Assembly (NCBI RefSeq): GCF_013374115.1
Contig: NZ_AP022673.1
Location: 1,640,501-1,704,500 of the forward strand
DNA: 64,000 nt
Reading direction: 5' to 3'
Origin: Sphingomonas sp. HMP9
GTDB taxonomy: Bacteria > Pseudomonadota > Alphaproteobacteria > Sphingomonadales > Sphingomonadaceae
Made by a program: the position numbers and the translations under genes. Below, in pieces: positions 24,434 through 32,708 of this stretch (positions are counted from its first letter, which is position 1; every line of letters starts with the position of its first letter). The notes beneath the pieces were generated by a model. That model did no database searches and had not been told where the DNA came from. It was given only the letters and a program-made list of their open reading frames with translations.

Positions 24434-25427
24434 CGAGCCCACCGGCAAGATACGCATCGATATCGGCCTGTCGGAACAGGCTGGCGTCACCGGGCAGCGA
24501 GTGTTTCAGCGCGGCGAGCGCCAGCCCGATCCGCGCGACGTCGCCGATGTCCGCGCCCGATCGCATCCCGTGCAGCACCCCCGCCGCGAATGCGTCGCCG
24601 CCGCCGATCCGGTCGACGATGCCGGCCAGCACCACCTCGTCGGTCTGCACATGCGCGGCGCGCGTATCGATCCGCGCCGACAGCCGGTGGAGATCGACAT
24701 GCTCGACATGCCGCGCGGTCGACGCGATCGTCTGCAACCGCGGAAACGCATCGAACGCCGCCTCCGCCGCCTCGCGCCGCCGGTCCTCCGCATCTCCCGA
24801 AAAGTCGCGGCCCAGCAGGAGGGCTATATCGCGGTGGTTGCCGAACATCAGATCGGCATGGGCGACCAAGTCCGTCAGGATCGCGCGCGGGTCGGAGTCC
24901 CAGCGTTCCCAAAGCTTGCCGCGCCAATTGCCGTCAAACGAGACAGGGATGCCGCGCTGCGTCGCCGCTTCCACGGCGGCAAGCGCGCTCTGTGCCGGCA
25001 CCGGGCCAAGCGCAGGGGTGATGCCGGACAGGTGGAAGCGATCGACGCCCGCGAGCAGCGTATCCCAGTCCCAGGCATTCGCCGGCGCCTCGGCGAACGA
25101 CGACCAGGCACGGTCGTAGATCACTTCCGTCGCGCGCAGGCCCGCGCCCGAGGTCACGAAATACAGCCCCATCCGCTCGCCACCGACCGTGATCGTCGAG
25201 GTGTCGACTCCATGCCCGCGCAACGTCGTGATCGCGGCGCGGCCAAGGTCGTTATCCGGCACCATCGTCGCCATGCCGACGTCGTGGCCGAGCCGTGCCA
25301 ATTGCGTGACGACGTTTGCCTCGGCACCGGCGACCCATACGTCGAGCTTGGGCGTCTGCAACAGCAACTCGCGCCCCGGTGGCGAGAGCCGCAGCATGAT
25401 TTCGCCGAACGCCAGAAACTTAGTCAT
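24420..25427 (-). CDS. kdgK: 2-dehydro-3-deoxygluconate (KDG) kinase, PfkB family
   Basis: 335 residues with the two PfkB signatures: the glycine-rich VWVAGAEANVVTQLARLG (about residues 30-47) and DRIGGGDAFAAGVLHG, which holds the catalytic Asp. The N-terminus TKFLAFGEIMLRLSPPG is typical of KDG kinase. The enzyme phosphorylates KDG to KDPG, the shared end point of the hexuronate (UxaABC) and unsaturated uronate (KduI/KduD) routes, before aldol cleavage. Neighbours uxaC, kduI and kduD confirm the assignment. Between it and kduD is a 132-base gap with a run of Gs and part of a repeat element. Confidence 0.93.
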   Translation of the reverse strand: MTKFLAFGEIMLRLSPPGRELLLQTPKLDVWVAGAEANVVTQLARLGHDVGMATMVPDNDLGRAAITTLRGHGVDTSTITVGGERMGLYFVTSGAGLRATEVIYDRAWSSFAEAPANAWDWDTLLAGVDRFHLSGITPALGPVPAQSALAAVEAATQRGIPVSFDGNWRGKLWERWDSDPRAILTDLVAHADLMFGNHRDIALLLGRDFSGDAEDRRREAAEAAFDAFPRLQTIASTARHVEHVDLHRLSARIDTRAAHVQTDEVVLAGIVDRIGGGDAFAAGVLHGMRSGADIGDVARIGLALAALKHSLPGDASLFRQADIDAYLAGGLDVRR

Positions 25428-25559
25428 ATCGCCTCTCTTCTAGGTCCTCCCTGGAACAGGGATACGGACCACTGCCCTGACGGGGGGGGGGTACGACCGC
25501 TACTCCCGCGGAAGCCCCTCCGTCAGCCTATGGCCGCCACCTCTCCGTGCCGGGGAAGA

Positions 25560-26315
25560 TTACCGTGCCAGCCAGCCGCCATCGACGGCAAGGATATGCC
25601 CCTGGACGTAGTTCGCTGCCGCCGACGACAGGAACACCGCCGCCCCGCCGAGATCGGACGCCTCGCCCCATGCGCCTGCGGGAATACGGTCGAGGATCGA
25701 ACGGTTGCGTGTCTCGTCCGCCTGTAGTGCGGCCGTGTTGTTCGTTGCGATATAGCCCGGCGCGATCGCGTTGACGTTGATGCCCTTGCTCGCCCATTCG
25801 TTCGCCAGCAGCTTGGTGAGGCCGCCGATCCCCGACTTCGACGCGGTATAGCTCGGTACGCGGATGCCACCCTGGAACGTCAGCATCGAGGCGATGTTGA
25901 CGATCTTGCCCGATCCTTGCGCGATCATGTGCCGGCCGGCGGCCTGACACAGGAAGAACACCGACTTCAGGTTGGTGTCGATCACCACGTCCCAGTCGGC
26001 TTCGGTGAAGTCGACCGCATCGGCGCGGCGGATGATGCCGGCATTGTTGATCAGGATGTCGAGCCCGCCCAGCTTGGCGATCGTCTCGTCAACGACACGC
26101 TGGACCGGTTCGATCGTCGATAGATCGGCCGAGACGATCTCCGCCTTCCGCCCGAGCGCCCGGATCTGCGCGACGGTATCCTCGGCGGGGGTCCGGCCGA
26201 CGCAGGCGACGTCGGCGCCAGCTGCAGCGAGTGCGAGCGCGATCGCCTGGCCGATGCCGGTGTTCGCGCCGGTGACGATGGCGACCTTGCCGGTCAGGTC
26301 GAAGGGATTTTTCAT
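25560..26315 (-). CDS. kduD: 2-dehydro-3-deoxy-D-gluconate 5-dehydrogenase
   Basis: 251 residues. SDR motifs: TGANTGIGQ (cofactor), NNAGIIRR, the active-site YTASK, and PGYIATNNT. The sequence NNAGIIRRADAVDFTEADWDVVIDTNLKSVFF is characteristic of KduD. It reduces 5-keto-KDG (2,5-diketo-3-deoxygluconate) to KDG with NAD(P)H. The ATG at 26315 is preferred to the longer frame, which runs into the inverted repeat 26331-26426. It follows kduI in the operon and produces the substrate of kdgK. Confidence 0.94.
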   Translation of the reverse strand: MKNPFDLTGKVAIVTGANTGIGQAIALALAAAGADVACVGRTPAEDTVAQIRALGRKAEIVSADLSTIEPVQRVVDETIAKLGGLDILINNAGIIRRADAVDFTEADWDVVIDTNLKSVFFLCQAAGRHMIAQGSGKIVNIASMLTFQGGIRVPSYTASKSGIGGLTKLLANEWASKGINVNAIAPGYIATNNTAALQADETRNRSILDRIPAGAWGEASDLGGAAVFLSSAAANYVQGHILAVDGGWLAR

Positions 26316-26330
26316 GGTTGCTCTCTCGTT

Positions 26331-26426
26331 CCCCTCCCGCCTGCGGGAGGGGCTAGGGGAGGGGAAACGCGAGCCGACGCCTGCGGCACCGCCCTCCCCC
26401 GACCCCTCCCGCAACCGGGAGGGGAG
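26331..26426. repeat. Inverted repeat element between kduI and kduD
   Basis: cccctcccgcctgcgggagg (26331 on) is a hairpin in itself and is mirrored by cccctcccgcaaccgggagg (26403 on) with aggggaggggaaacgcgagc and gccctccccc between. This kind of nested palindrome inside an operon may tune mRNA stability of the two flanking genes. Confidence 0.7.
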
Positions 26427-26432
26427 AAGATG

Positions 26433-27275
26433 TTACGCCAGCTGGCAGATATCCAACACGTTCATGTCGGTATAATCCTGGTTCTCGCCGGCCATCGCCC
26501 AGATGAACGCATAGGCCTTGGTGCCCGAGCCCATATGGATCGACCAGGGCGGGCTGATCACCGCTTCCTCGTTCGCCATGACGATGTGGCGCGTCGCCTC
26601 GCCCTCGCCCATGTAGTGGAACACGCGATCCTTCTCGAGATCGTCCAGCTCGAAGTAGAAATAGATCTCGCTGCGACGCTCATGGATGTGCGGCGGCATC
26701 GTGTTCCAGACGCTCCCCGGCTTCAGGACGGTCAGCCCCATGACCAGCTGCGCGCTGTCGCAGATGCCCGGGATGACCATCTGGTAGATCGTCCGCTCGT
26801 TCGACTCCTCGAGCGAGCCACGCTCCAGCGTCGTCGCATCGCCGACCGAGATCACGCGCGTCGTGAACGCCTTGTGCGCCGGGCACGACGCCAGATAGAA
26901 GCGCGCGCCGTCGCCGGAGAACTGCACGTCCTTGGCGCCCATCGTCACGTACAGGCAGTCCTTGTTGCCCAGCGTGAAGGTCTCGCCATCGACGGTGACG
27001 GTGCCTGTGACCTTGCCGACATTGACGACCGCAAGCTCGCGGCGCTCAAGGAACGGATGGCCCGCGGCCGATGCTGGCTCGGCCTGGTCGGGCAGCTTCA
27101 CGCTACCGCTGGCGACGGCGACGCCGCCGATCACGAAGCGCTCGGCATGCGTGTAGTTGAGCACGCACTCGCCGTCGCGGAACAGGTCCTGGATCAGGTA
27201 CCGGTCGCGCAGTTCGTCGTTGGAGACGCACTCCATCATGTCGGGGTGCGTGGCGTAATAGGTGCGGTCGTACAT
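26433..27275 (-). CDS. kduI: 5-dehydro-4-deoxy-D-glucuronate isomerase
   Basis: 280 residues, the standard KduI length. The metal-binding residues are in [18 protein letters not shown] (HxH...E) and the fourth ligand His in [43 protein letters not shown] is the normal N-terminus. The enzyme isomerises 5-keto-4-deoxyuronate, produced spontaneously from unsaturated uronates released by pectate lyases, to 2,5-diketo-3-deoxygluconate. It is located between uxaC and kduD in one minus-strand operon. Confidence 0.96.
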   Translation of the reverse strand: MYDRTYYATHPDMMECVSNDELRDRYLIQDLFRDGECVLNYTHAERFVIGGVAVASGSVKLPDQAEPASAAGHPFLERRELAVVNVGKVTGTVTVDGETFTLGNKDCLYVTMGAKDVQFSGDGARFYLASCPAHKAFTTRVISVGDATTLERGSLEESNERTIYQMVIPGICDSAQLVMGLTVLKPGSVWNTMPPHIHERRSEIYFYFELDDLEKDRVFHYMGEGEATRHIVMANEEAVISPPWSIHMGSGTKAYAFIWAMAGENQDYTDMNVLDICQLA

Positions 27276-27287
27276 GGTCAGCTCCGG

Positions 27288-28730
27288 TCAGGCCGCTTGC
27301 GCAGCGAAATGGGGTTCATCGATACGGTAGGCGCGGCGGACGAGGCCGCTCGTGAGTTCATGCGCGAGGTCAGCGGCTTCCCAATCGGCCAGCCGATGCT
27401 CGGCGACCAGTTGCGCCAGGAACCCGCAATCGATCCGCCGCGCGACGTCGTGCCGCGCCGGGATCGAGAGGAACGCCCGCGTGTCGTCGTTGAAGCCGAC
27501 GGTGTTGTAGAAGCCCGCGGTCTCGGTCGTCATCTCGCGGAACCGACGCATCCCCTCGGGACTGTCGTGGAACCACCAGGACGGCCCCAGCTTCAGGCAC
27601 GGATAATGCCCGGCAAGCGGCGCCAACTCCCGGGCGTAGGCGCTCTCGTCGAGCGTGAAGAGGATGATCGACAGCCGCGTGCTGGTTCCGAACCGATCGA
27701 GCAGCGGCTTCAGCGCGTGCACGTAATCGGTCCGCGTCGGGATATCGGCACCCTTGTCGCGACCGTGGCTCGCGAACAGCCCGGCATTGTGATTGCGCGA
27801 CGATCCCGGATGGATCTGCATCACCATGCCGTCCTCGACCGACATCGCCGCCATCTCGGTCAGCATCTGCGCGCGGAAGAGTTCGGCGTCCGCCGGCGTC
27901 CAGTCGCCGCGCGTCACCTTGGCGAACAGTGCCTCCGCCTCGACGCTGGACAGGTTCGCGGTCGCGGCGGTCGGATGGCCGTGGTCGGTCGCGGTCGCCC
28001 CTGCCGCGCGAAAGTCGGCGCGGCGTTTGCGGTGAGCGGCCAGATAGCCCTTCCAGTCGTACACGTCCTCGCCGGTCAGCGCGGCAAAGCGCACCATCGC
28101 CGGCTTGAACGCCTCATGCTCGACGTCGATCACGCCATCCGGGCGATAGGTCGTGACGACGCGTCCGTTCCAGCCCGATTGGCGGATGCGGCGATGTGCG
28201 GCGAGATCGTCATGCGCGCCCTCGGTCGTCGCAAGGAACTCGATCCCGAACCGGTCGAACAGCGCGCGTGGCCGGAAGGCGTCGGAGGCAAGCTTCTCAC
28301 CGATGATGTCGAAATACAGATCCGCGGTCGACGCTTCGAGGGCGACGTCGATCCCGAGCACGTCGGCAAACACATGATCGAGCCACAGTCGCGACGGCGT
28401 GCCGCGGAACAGCGTATAATGCTCGGCGAACAGCGTCCACGCCGCGCGCGGGTCGGTCGCGGGCGTGCCGTCCAGCCGCGGGATCGCCAGCGCATCGAGA
28501 TCGACGCCCTGGCTGTAGAGCATCCGGTAGAGATAATGATCGGGCGCGAGCAGCAGCGACGTCGCGTCGGTCCAACTGGCATTGTCCGCAAACCAGGTCG
28601 GATCGGTATGCCCGTGCGGGCTGACGATCGGCAACGCCGCCACCTCGGCGTACAGTGCGCGCGCGATCGCTCGCGTCGCCGGTTCCGCCGGGAAAAGGCG
28701 GTCCGGATGCAGTTCCAGGGCCCTTGCCAT
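27288..28730 (-). CDS. uxaC: Glucuronate/galacturonate isomerase
   Basis: 480 residues. The characteristic UxaC segments are PIVSPHGHTDPTWFADN (metal-site histidines), EFLATTEGAHDDLAAH, QIHPGSSRNHN and GPSWWFHDSPEGMRRFRE. It converts D-galacturonate to D-tagaturonate and D-glucuronate to D-fructuronate. AAGGAGG 7 bases before ATG 28730 fixes the start. It is the first gene of a five-gene minus-strand operon and is preceded by operator site B (28773-28786). The reductase step (UxaB/UxuB) that follows is not encoded in the window. Confidence 0.96.
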   Translation of the reverse strand: MARALELHPDRLFPAEPATRAIARALYAEVAALPIVSPHGHTDPTWFADNASWTDATSLLLAPDHYLYRMLYSQGVDLDALAIPRLDGTPATDPRAAWTLFAEHYTLFRGTPSRLWLDHVFADVLGIDVALEASTADLYFDIIGEKLASDAFRPRALFDRFGIEFLATTEGAHDDLAAHRRIRQSGWNGRVVTTYRPDGVIDVEHEAFKPAMVRFAALTGEDVYDWKGYLAAHRKRRADFRAAGATATDHGHPTAATANLSSVEAEALFAKVTRGDWTPADAELFRAQMLTEMAAMSVEDGMVMQIHPGSSRNHNAGLFASHGRDKGADIPTRTDYVHALKPLLDRFGTSTRLSIILFTLDESAYARELAPLAGHYPCLKLGPSWWFHDSPEGMRRFREMTTETAGFYNTVGFNDDTRAFLSIPARHDVARRIDCGFLAQLVAEHRLADWEAADLAHELTSGLVRRAYRIDEPHFAAQAA

Positions 28731-28772
28731 CGTCCATCCTCCTTGCCGCTTCGCGCGATCGTCGGTCGATCT

Positions 28773-28786
28773 GGTAACCGGTGTCA
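28773..28786 (-). promoter_or_regulatory. Uronate LacI-type operator, site B
   Basis: Minus strand TGACACCGGTTACC, 43 bases upstream of uxaC and downstream of the LacI gene stop (28821). Identical to sites A and C. Its place between the regulator gene and uxaC implies a separate regulated promoter for the uxaC operon. Confidence 0.8.
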
Positions 28787-28820
28787 GCTGATCGCGCAAC
28801 CGGCATTTCCGGCGATCGGC

Positions 28821-29858
28821 TTACGTCTCCGCATCGGCCGGTGGCGAAACCGACGCGCGCCGGATCAATGTCGACAGGAACAGCGACGGCTCCTCGACCA
28901 GATCGCTGCCATCGTCGGCCCCCGCGATCAACTTCAACGCGGCCGAGCGGGCCATCGACGCGATCGGCCAGCGCACCGTGGTCAGCGGCGGCCAGACATG
29001 CGCGGCGATCGGCGTATCGTCGAAGCCGATGATCGACAGGTCGCGCGGGATGTCGAGCCCGCGTTGCCGCGCGGCGTGGATTATTCCCGCCGCCATCTCG
29101 TCGTTGGACGAGAAGATCGCGGTCGGTCGCGGCATCACGTCGAGCAACCGTTCCGCCGCGACCAGCCCGGATTCGAACGTATAATTGCCGTCCGCGATCA
29201 TGCTGCGCGGCAAGGCGATCCCCGCCGCGGCCAGCGCGTCCTCGAACCCCAGACGCCGCTCGCGCGCCGACCGGAACCCATGCGGCCCCGCGACGAGCCC
29301 GATCCGGCGATGACCTTGCTCGATCAGATATTCGGTAGCGGCCCGCACCGCCTCCCGGTCGTTCGACGCGACCATATGGTCACTGTCATCGATAACCGCA
29401 GACCCCATCCGCACATACCGACAACCGATTGAATCGCAAAGCTTAGCGACCGAATCATTCTCGCTGACCGGTGGCATCAGGAGCACGCCGAACAGCCGCT
29501 GCCGCTCCAGGAAATGCCGCAGATCGTCGAGCATCGTCGCCGATCCGCGATCGAGCGGCCGCACCACCATCTCGAACTCGGTCCCTTGCAACGCCTCCAG
29601 CATGCCCTGCTGCACGTTCAGCACGGTCTGTGCATTGGGATTGTCGTGCACCAGTCCGATCAGGAAATTGCGCCGTAGCGCCAGCGCGCGTGCCTGCGGG
29701 TTGGGAATATAGCCCAGTTCACCGATCACGTCCTCGACCCGTTTGCGCGTATCGTCGTTGAGCAGCGGCGATCGGTTGATCACCCGGCTCACCGTTTTCT
29801 TGGAGACTCCGGCGATCCGGGCAACGTCGTTGATCGTCGGCTGACCGGTCTTTTGCAT
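28821..29858 (-). CDS. LacI-family regulator, probably of uronate catabolism
   Basis: 345 residues. The LacI helix-turn-helix is at residues 8-30 (TINDVARIAGVSKKTVSRVIN), followed by the hinge NPQARALALRR. The ligand-binding periplasmic-binding-protein fold runs to the end (IFSSNDEMAAGIIHAARQRGL, SIIGFDDTPIAAHVWPPLTTV). It is divergent from uxaA and on the same strand, directly upstream of uxaC. A palindromic site TGACACCGGTTACC lies in its own divergent promoter and at three other uronate promoters, so it is the obvious candidate to bind them. The effector may be KDG or a hexuronate, by analogy with other uronate repressors. Confidence 0.9.
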   Translation of the reverse strand: MQKTGQPTINDVARIAGVSKKTVSRVINRSPLLNDDTRKRVEDVIGELGYIPNPQARALALRRNFLIGLVHDNPNAQTVLNVQQGMLEALQGTEFEMVVRPLDRGSATMLDDLRHFLERQRLFGVLLMPPVSENDSVAKLCDSIGCRYVRMGSAVIDDSDHMVASNDREAVRAATEYLIEQGHRRIGLVAGPHGFRSARERRLGFEDALAAAGIALPRSMIADGNYTFESGLVAAERLLDVMPRPTAIFSSNDEMAAGIIHAARQRGLDIPRDLSIIGFDDTPIAAHVWPPLTTVRWPIASMARSAALKLIAGADDGSDLVEEPSLFLSTLIRRASVSPPADAET

Positions 29859-29891
29859 TACAAAGGCATAGCCCGACCCGATCGTGCCGTC

Positions 29892-29936
29892 TTGCGGAAA
29901 AGCCGTTGCCGGCGCATAATCTTGACACCGGTTACC
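29892..29936 (+). promoter_or_regulatory. uxaA promoter with uronate operator site C
   Basis: TTGCGG (29892-29897) and CATAAT (29915-29920) are 17 bases apart and look like -35/-10 boxes. TGACACCGGTTACC at 29923-29936 then covers the predicted transcription start. Binding there would block uxaA and could also affect the divergent LacI gene. Confidence 0.6.
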
Positions 29937-29952
29937 GATATAAGAGGATGCG

Positions 29953-31431
29953 ATGGTCAGGGCTTTGAGAGTCGATCCGCGCGACGGCGTGGCGACACTG
30001 CTCCACGATGCGCTGGCCGGCGACGTCGTGGCAATAGGCGACGACGCGTTGGTCCTCAGCGCCGATATCGGACGCGGTCACAAGGTCGCGCTGGCCCACA
30101 TCGCGGCAGGCGAGCCGGTGCTGAAATACGGCTTCCCGATCGGCACCGCGACGCAGCCGATCGCCGCCGGCGCGCACGTCCATTCGCACAATCTCAAAAC
30201 GGGTCTCGAAGGCACGCTCGCCTACCGGTTCGATCCGGTGGACACCGCATCGGCCTCCAGCACATCCACGGCCACGTTCGAAGGCTATGTCCGCGCGAAC
30301 GGCAGCGTCGGCACGCGCAACGAGATCTGGATCCTGTCGACCGTCGGCTGTGTCGCGCGTACGGCAGAGCGTATCGCCGCCAAGGCCGCCGCGCTGGTCG
30401 GCAATGATGTCGACGGTGTCCACGCCTTCACGCACCCACATGGCTGCTCGCAACTCGGCCAGGATCTGGAGGGTACGCGGACGATCATGGCGAGCCTCGC
30501 CTGCCACCCCAACGCCGGCGGCGTGCTGATCGTCGGGCTGGGCTGCGAGGAGAACCAGATCAAGGCGTTGCTCGCGACCATCCCGGCATCGCGCCACGGC
30601 ATGATCCGGACGCTGACGACGCAGGCCAGCGGCGACGAAATCGCGGAAGGCTGCGCGCTGGTTGCCGAACTCGCCGCGCTGGCGACGGCGGAACGCCAGA
30701 CGGTCGGGCTCGAAAAGCTCGTCCTCGGGGTCAAGTGCGGCGGATCGGACGGCCTGTCCGGCCTCACCGCCAACCCGCTGGTCGGCCGAATGAGCGACCG
30801 CGTCACCGCGGCAGGCGGTCGCGTCCTTGTTACCGAGATCCCTGAAATCTTCGGCGCCGAACAGATGCTGATGAACCGTGCGGCGAGCGCACCCGTGTTC
30901 GACCGGATCGTGCACATCGTGAACGATTTCAAACGCTACTTCCTCGATCACGGCGAAACGGTGTCGGAGAACCCCTCGCCCGGCAACGTCGTCGGCGGCA
31001 TCACCACGCTCGAGGAAAAGTCGCTCGGCGCCGTCCAGAAAGCCGGTCGTGCCGCGGTCGCGGACGTGATCGACTATGGCGCCCGTATCCGGCTCGACGG
31101 GCTCACGCTGCTCGAGGCACCCGGCAACGACGCGGTCTCCTCGACCGCGCTGGCGGCGGCGGGGGCGACTGCGATCCTGTTCACGACCGGCCGCGGCACG
31201 CCGCTCGGCTTCCCCGTGCCGACGATCAAGATTGCGTCGAACACCGATCTAGCCACCCGCAAGCCCGGCTGGATCGATTTCGATGCGGGGGCGGTGCTGG
31301 AAGACGGCTTTCCGGCGACCGAAGAGGCACTGCTGGCGTGTATCATGCGGGTTGCATCGGGTGCCGAGACCGCTGCGGAGCGTAATGGCGAACGCGAGAT
31401 CGCGATCTGGAAGCGTGGCGTAACGCTCTAA
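29953..31431 (+). CDS. uxaA: Altronate dehydratase
   Basis: 492 residues. The N-terminal SAF-like domain (about 10-80: GDVVAIGDDALVLSADIGRGHKVALAHI) is joined to the catalytic UxaA domain with FEGYVRANGSVGTRNEIWIL, HPHGCSQLGQD, GCEENQI, VGLKCGGSDGLSGLTANP-like residues (VKCGGSDGLSGLTANP) and FTTGRGTPLGFPVPTIKIASN. It dehydrates D-altronate to KDG with an iron or manganese requirement. GAGG lies 7 bases before ATG 29953. It is divergent from the LacI regulator across operator site C. The product feeds kdgK. Confidence 0.95.
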   Translation: MVRALRVDPRDGVATLLHDALAGDVVAIGDDALVLSADIGRGHKVALAHIAAGEPVLKYGFPIGTATQPIAAGAHVHSHNLKTGLEGTLAYRFDPVDTASASSTSTATFEGYVRANGSVGTRNEIWILSTVGCVARTAERIAAKAAALVGNDVDGVHAFTHPHGCSQLGQDLEGTRTIMASLACHPNAGGVLIVGLGCEENQIKALLATIPASRHGMIRTLTTQASGDEIAEGCALVAELAALATAERQTVGLEKLVLGVKCGGSDGLSGLTANPLVGRMSDRVTAAGGRVLVTEIPEIFGAEQMLMNRAASAPVFDRIVHIVNDFKRYFLDHGETVSENPSPGNVVGGITTLEEKSLGAVQKAGRAAVADVIDYGARIRLDGLTLLEAPGNDAVSSTALAAAGATAILFTTGRGTPLGFPVPTIKIASNTDLATRKPGWIDFDAGAVLEDGFPATEEALLACIMRVASGAETAAERNGEREIAIWKRGVTL

Positions 31432-31886
31432 ACCGACGTTCGTTTGCGAGCCCCGCAACCGTACCAAGCCCGAAAGCGCGCCCAGTTGGCGGCATCGGCA
31501 TCGTCCATTTCGCCCAGGCGCCGCCTAACGCGCGCTCTAGGCGAATGATATCGAGGATCTGCTCGCGCGCGATTCGCGCTAAGGAATTGACGCGGTTTAG
31601 ATGACCGCGGGCGGCACGATCGTTGCCCCCGCCAGCGACGGGCTGACCGCATTGTCGGTAGAGGGGAGCGCCGCGGACATCGTCATGCATCTGACTGGCG
31701 AAAGTCTCTGCATTCCTCGCCAGGTGGTGGGAAACGGGTCATTGATCACGGCGCCCGGCCGCGCCGCGATCGACGCCCCTGACGAAACCCGAGCCTTATT
31801 GCTCGCGGGCCGAGCACAGACGCTTGTCAATGACACCGGTTTCCCATACGCTTCGGCAAAATAGAACGATACAATAGGAGGGGTTC
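31432..31886. other. 455-base interval without a convincing gene; holds operator site D
   Basis: An 87-codon frame (31601-31864, plus) and a longer minus-strand frame exist, but neither resembles a known family and the first runs through the operator and promoter. The 3' part is the promoter of the hydratase gene. The 5' part shows nothing I can name; it may be the remnant of a lost gene. Confidence 0.5.
31824..31852 (+). promoter_or_regulatory. Promoter of the hydratase-transporter unit with uronate operator site D
   Basis: TTGTCA (31824-31829) and TACGCT (31847-31852) are 17 bases apart. The spacer contains TGACACCGGTTTCC (31831-31844), which differs from sites A-C at one base. A repressor bound there would sit between the -35 and -10 elements. 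Confidence 0.6.
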
Positions 31887-32684
31887 TTGGCGGCACAGCC
31901 GAACACGACCGACAACACGACACGGATCGCCAGGACCTTCGTCGAGGCGCGCCGAGACGGTAAGGTCGTTCCCGAATTTCCCGGCGACGTGCCGGCCACG
32001 CTCGACCAGGGCTATGCCGTGCAGGATGCGGCGCTGCTGCTCGCGGAGGGCGTCGTCGCCGGCTGGAAGGTCGGCCGGATCAACCCGCCCCTCGATGGTA
32101 TCGACCGCCTGACGGGACCGATCTTCGCCGATCAGGTCGTGACGGCCAGCGCGCTTCCGGTTGCGATGCCGGTGTTCGCGCAAGGGTTTGCCGCCGCGGA
32201 GGCCGAGTTCCTGCTCCGGCTGGGCACTGCGCCCGACCCCGCCAAGTCGACCTATACGATGGACGAGGCACGCGCGATGGTCGACGCGGTGCATGTCGGA
32301 ATCGAGATTGCGAGTTCGCCCTTTCCCGGCATCAACGCGCTCGGGCCGACCGTCACTGTGTCCGATTTCGGCAACAATAACGGCTTAGTCGTCGGCACGG
32401 ATGCCGAGGGTTGGCGGGATGGCGACATCAACGACTGGCCGGTCGAACTGTGGATCAACGGCGCGTTGATCGGAGCCGCGACGGGTGCCACGATGCTCGA
32501 CGGGCCGTTCGGCGCGGTCCGGTACCTGCTCGAGCACATGGCGGCGCGTGGTATCGCATTGTCGCCGGGACAATGGATATCGACCGGCGCAGTCACCGGC
32601 GTTCATCCCGTTGCGATCGGCGACCGGGTCGAGGCGCGCTTCGACGAACGGTTCGCCGTCCACTGCACCATCAAGGCCCGCTAG
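31887..32684 (+). CDS. 2-keto-4-pentenoate hydratase-family protein (MhpD-like)
   Basis: 265 residues read from an unusual TTG start at 31887, supported by TAGGAGG 7 bases upstream and the absence of any in-frame ATG in the N-terminal third. Family motifs: GYAVQDAALLLAEG, GWKVG, AEAEFLLRLG, VHVGIEIASSPF, VSDFGNNNGLVVG and STGAVTGVHPVAIGDRVEARF. Members add water to, or isomerise, 2-keto-enoic acids. Its place behind a uronate operator and before a hexuronate transporter suggests a 2-keto-3-deoxy sugar acid substrate rather than an aromatic meta-cleavage product. Function here is inferred. Confidence 0.82.
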   Translation: MAAQPNTTDNTTRIARTFVEARRDGKVVPEFPGDVPATLDQGYAVQDAALLLAEGVVAGWKVGRINPPLDGIDRLTGPIFADQVVTASALPVAMPVFAQGFAAAEAEFLLRLGTAPDPAKSTYTMDEARAMVDAVHVGIEIASSPFPGINALGPTVTVSDFGNNNGLVVGTDAEGWRDGDINDWPVELWINGALIGAATGATMLDGPFGAVRYLLEHMAARGIALSPGQWISTGAVTGVHPVAIGDRVEARFDERFAVHCTIKAR

Positions 32685-32708
32685 AGGCTGCTTTTAGGAG
32701 AGAGGCCA

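Noticed and set aside
26430..29432. 1000-codon open frame on the plus strand opposite kduI, uxaC and the LacI gene
   Set aside because: It is antisense to well-defined genes, its product is Arg/His-rich and low-complexity, and such frames arise from high GC at third codon positions.
31601..31864. 87-codon plus-strand frame between uxaA and the hydratase
   Set aside because: No family resemblance, and it runs through the promoter and operator site D. It could be a gene remnant but cannot be supported.
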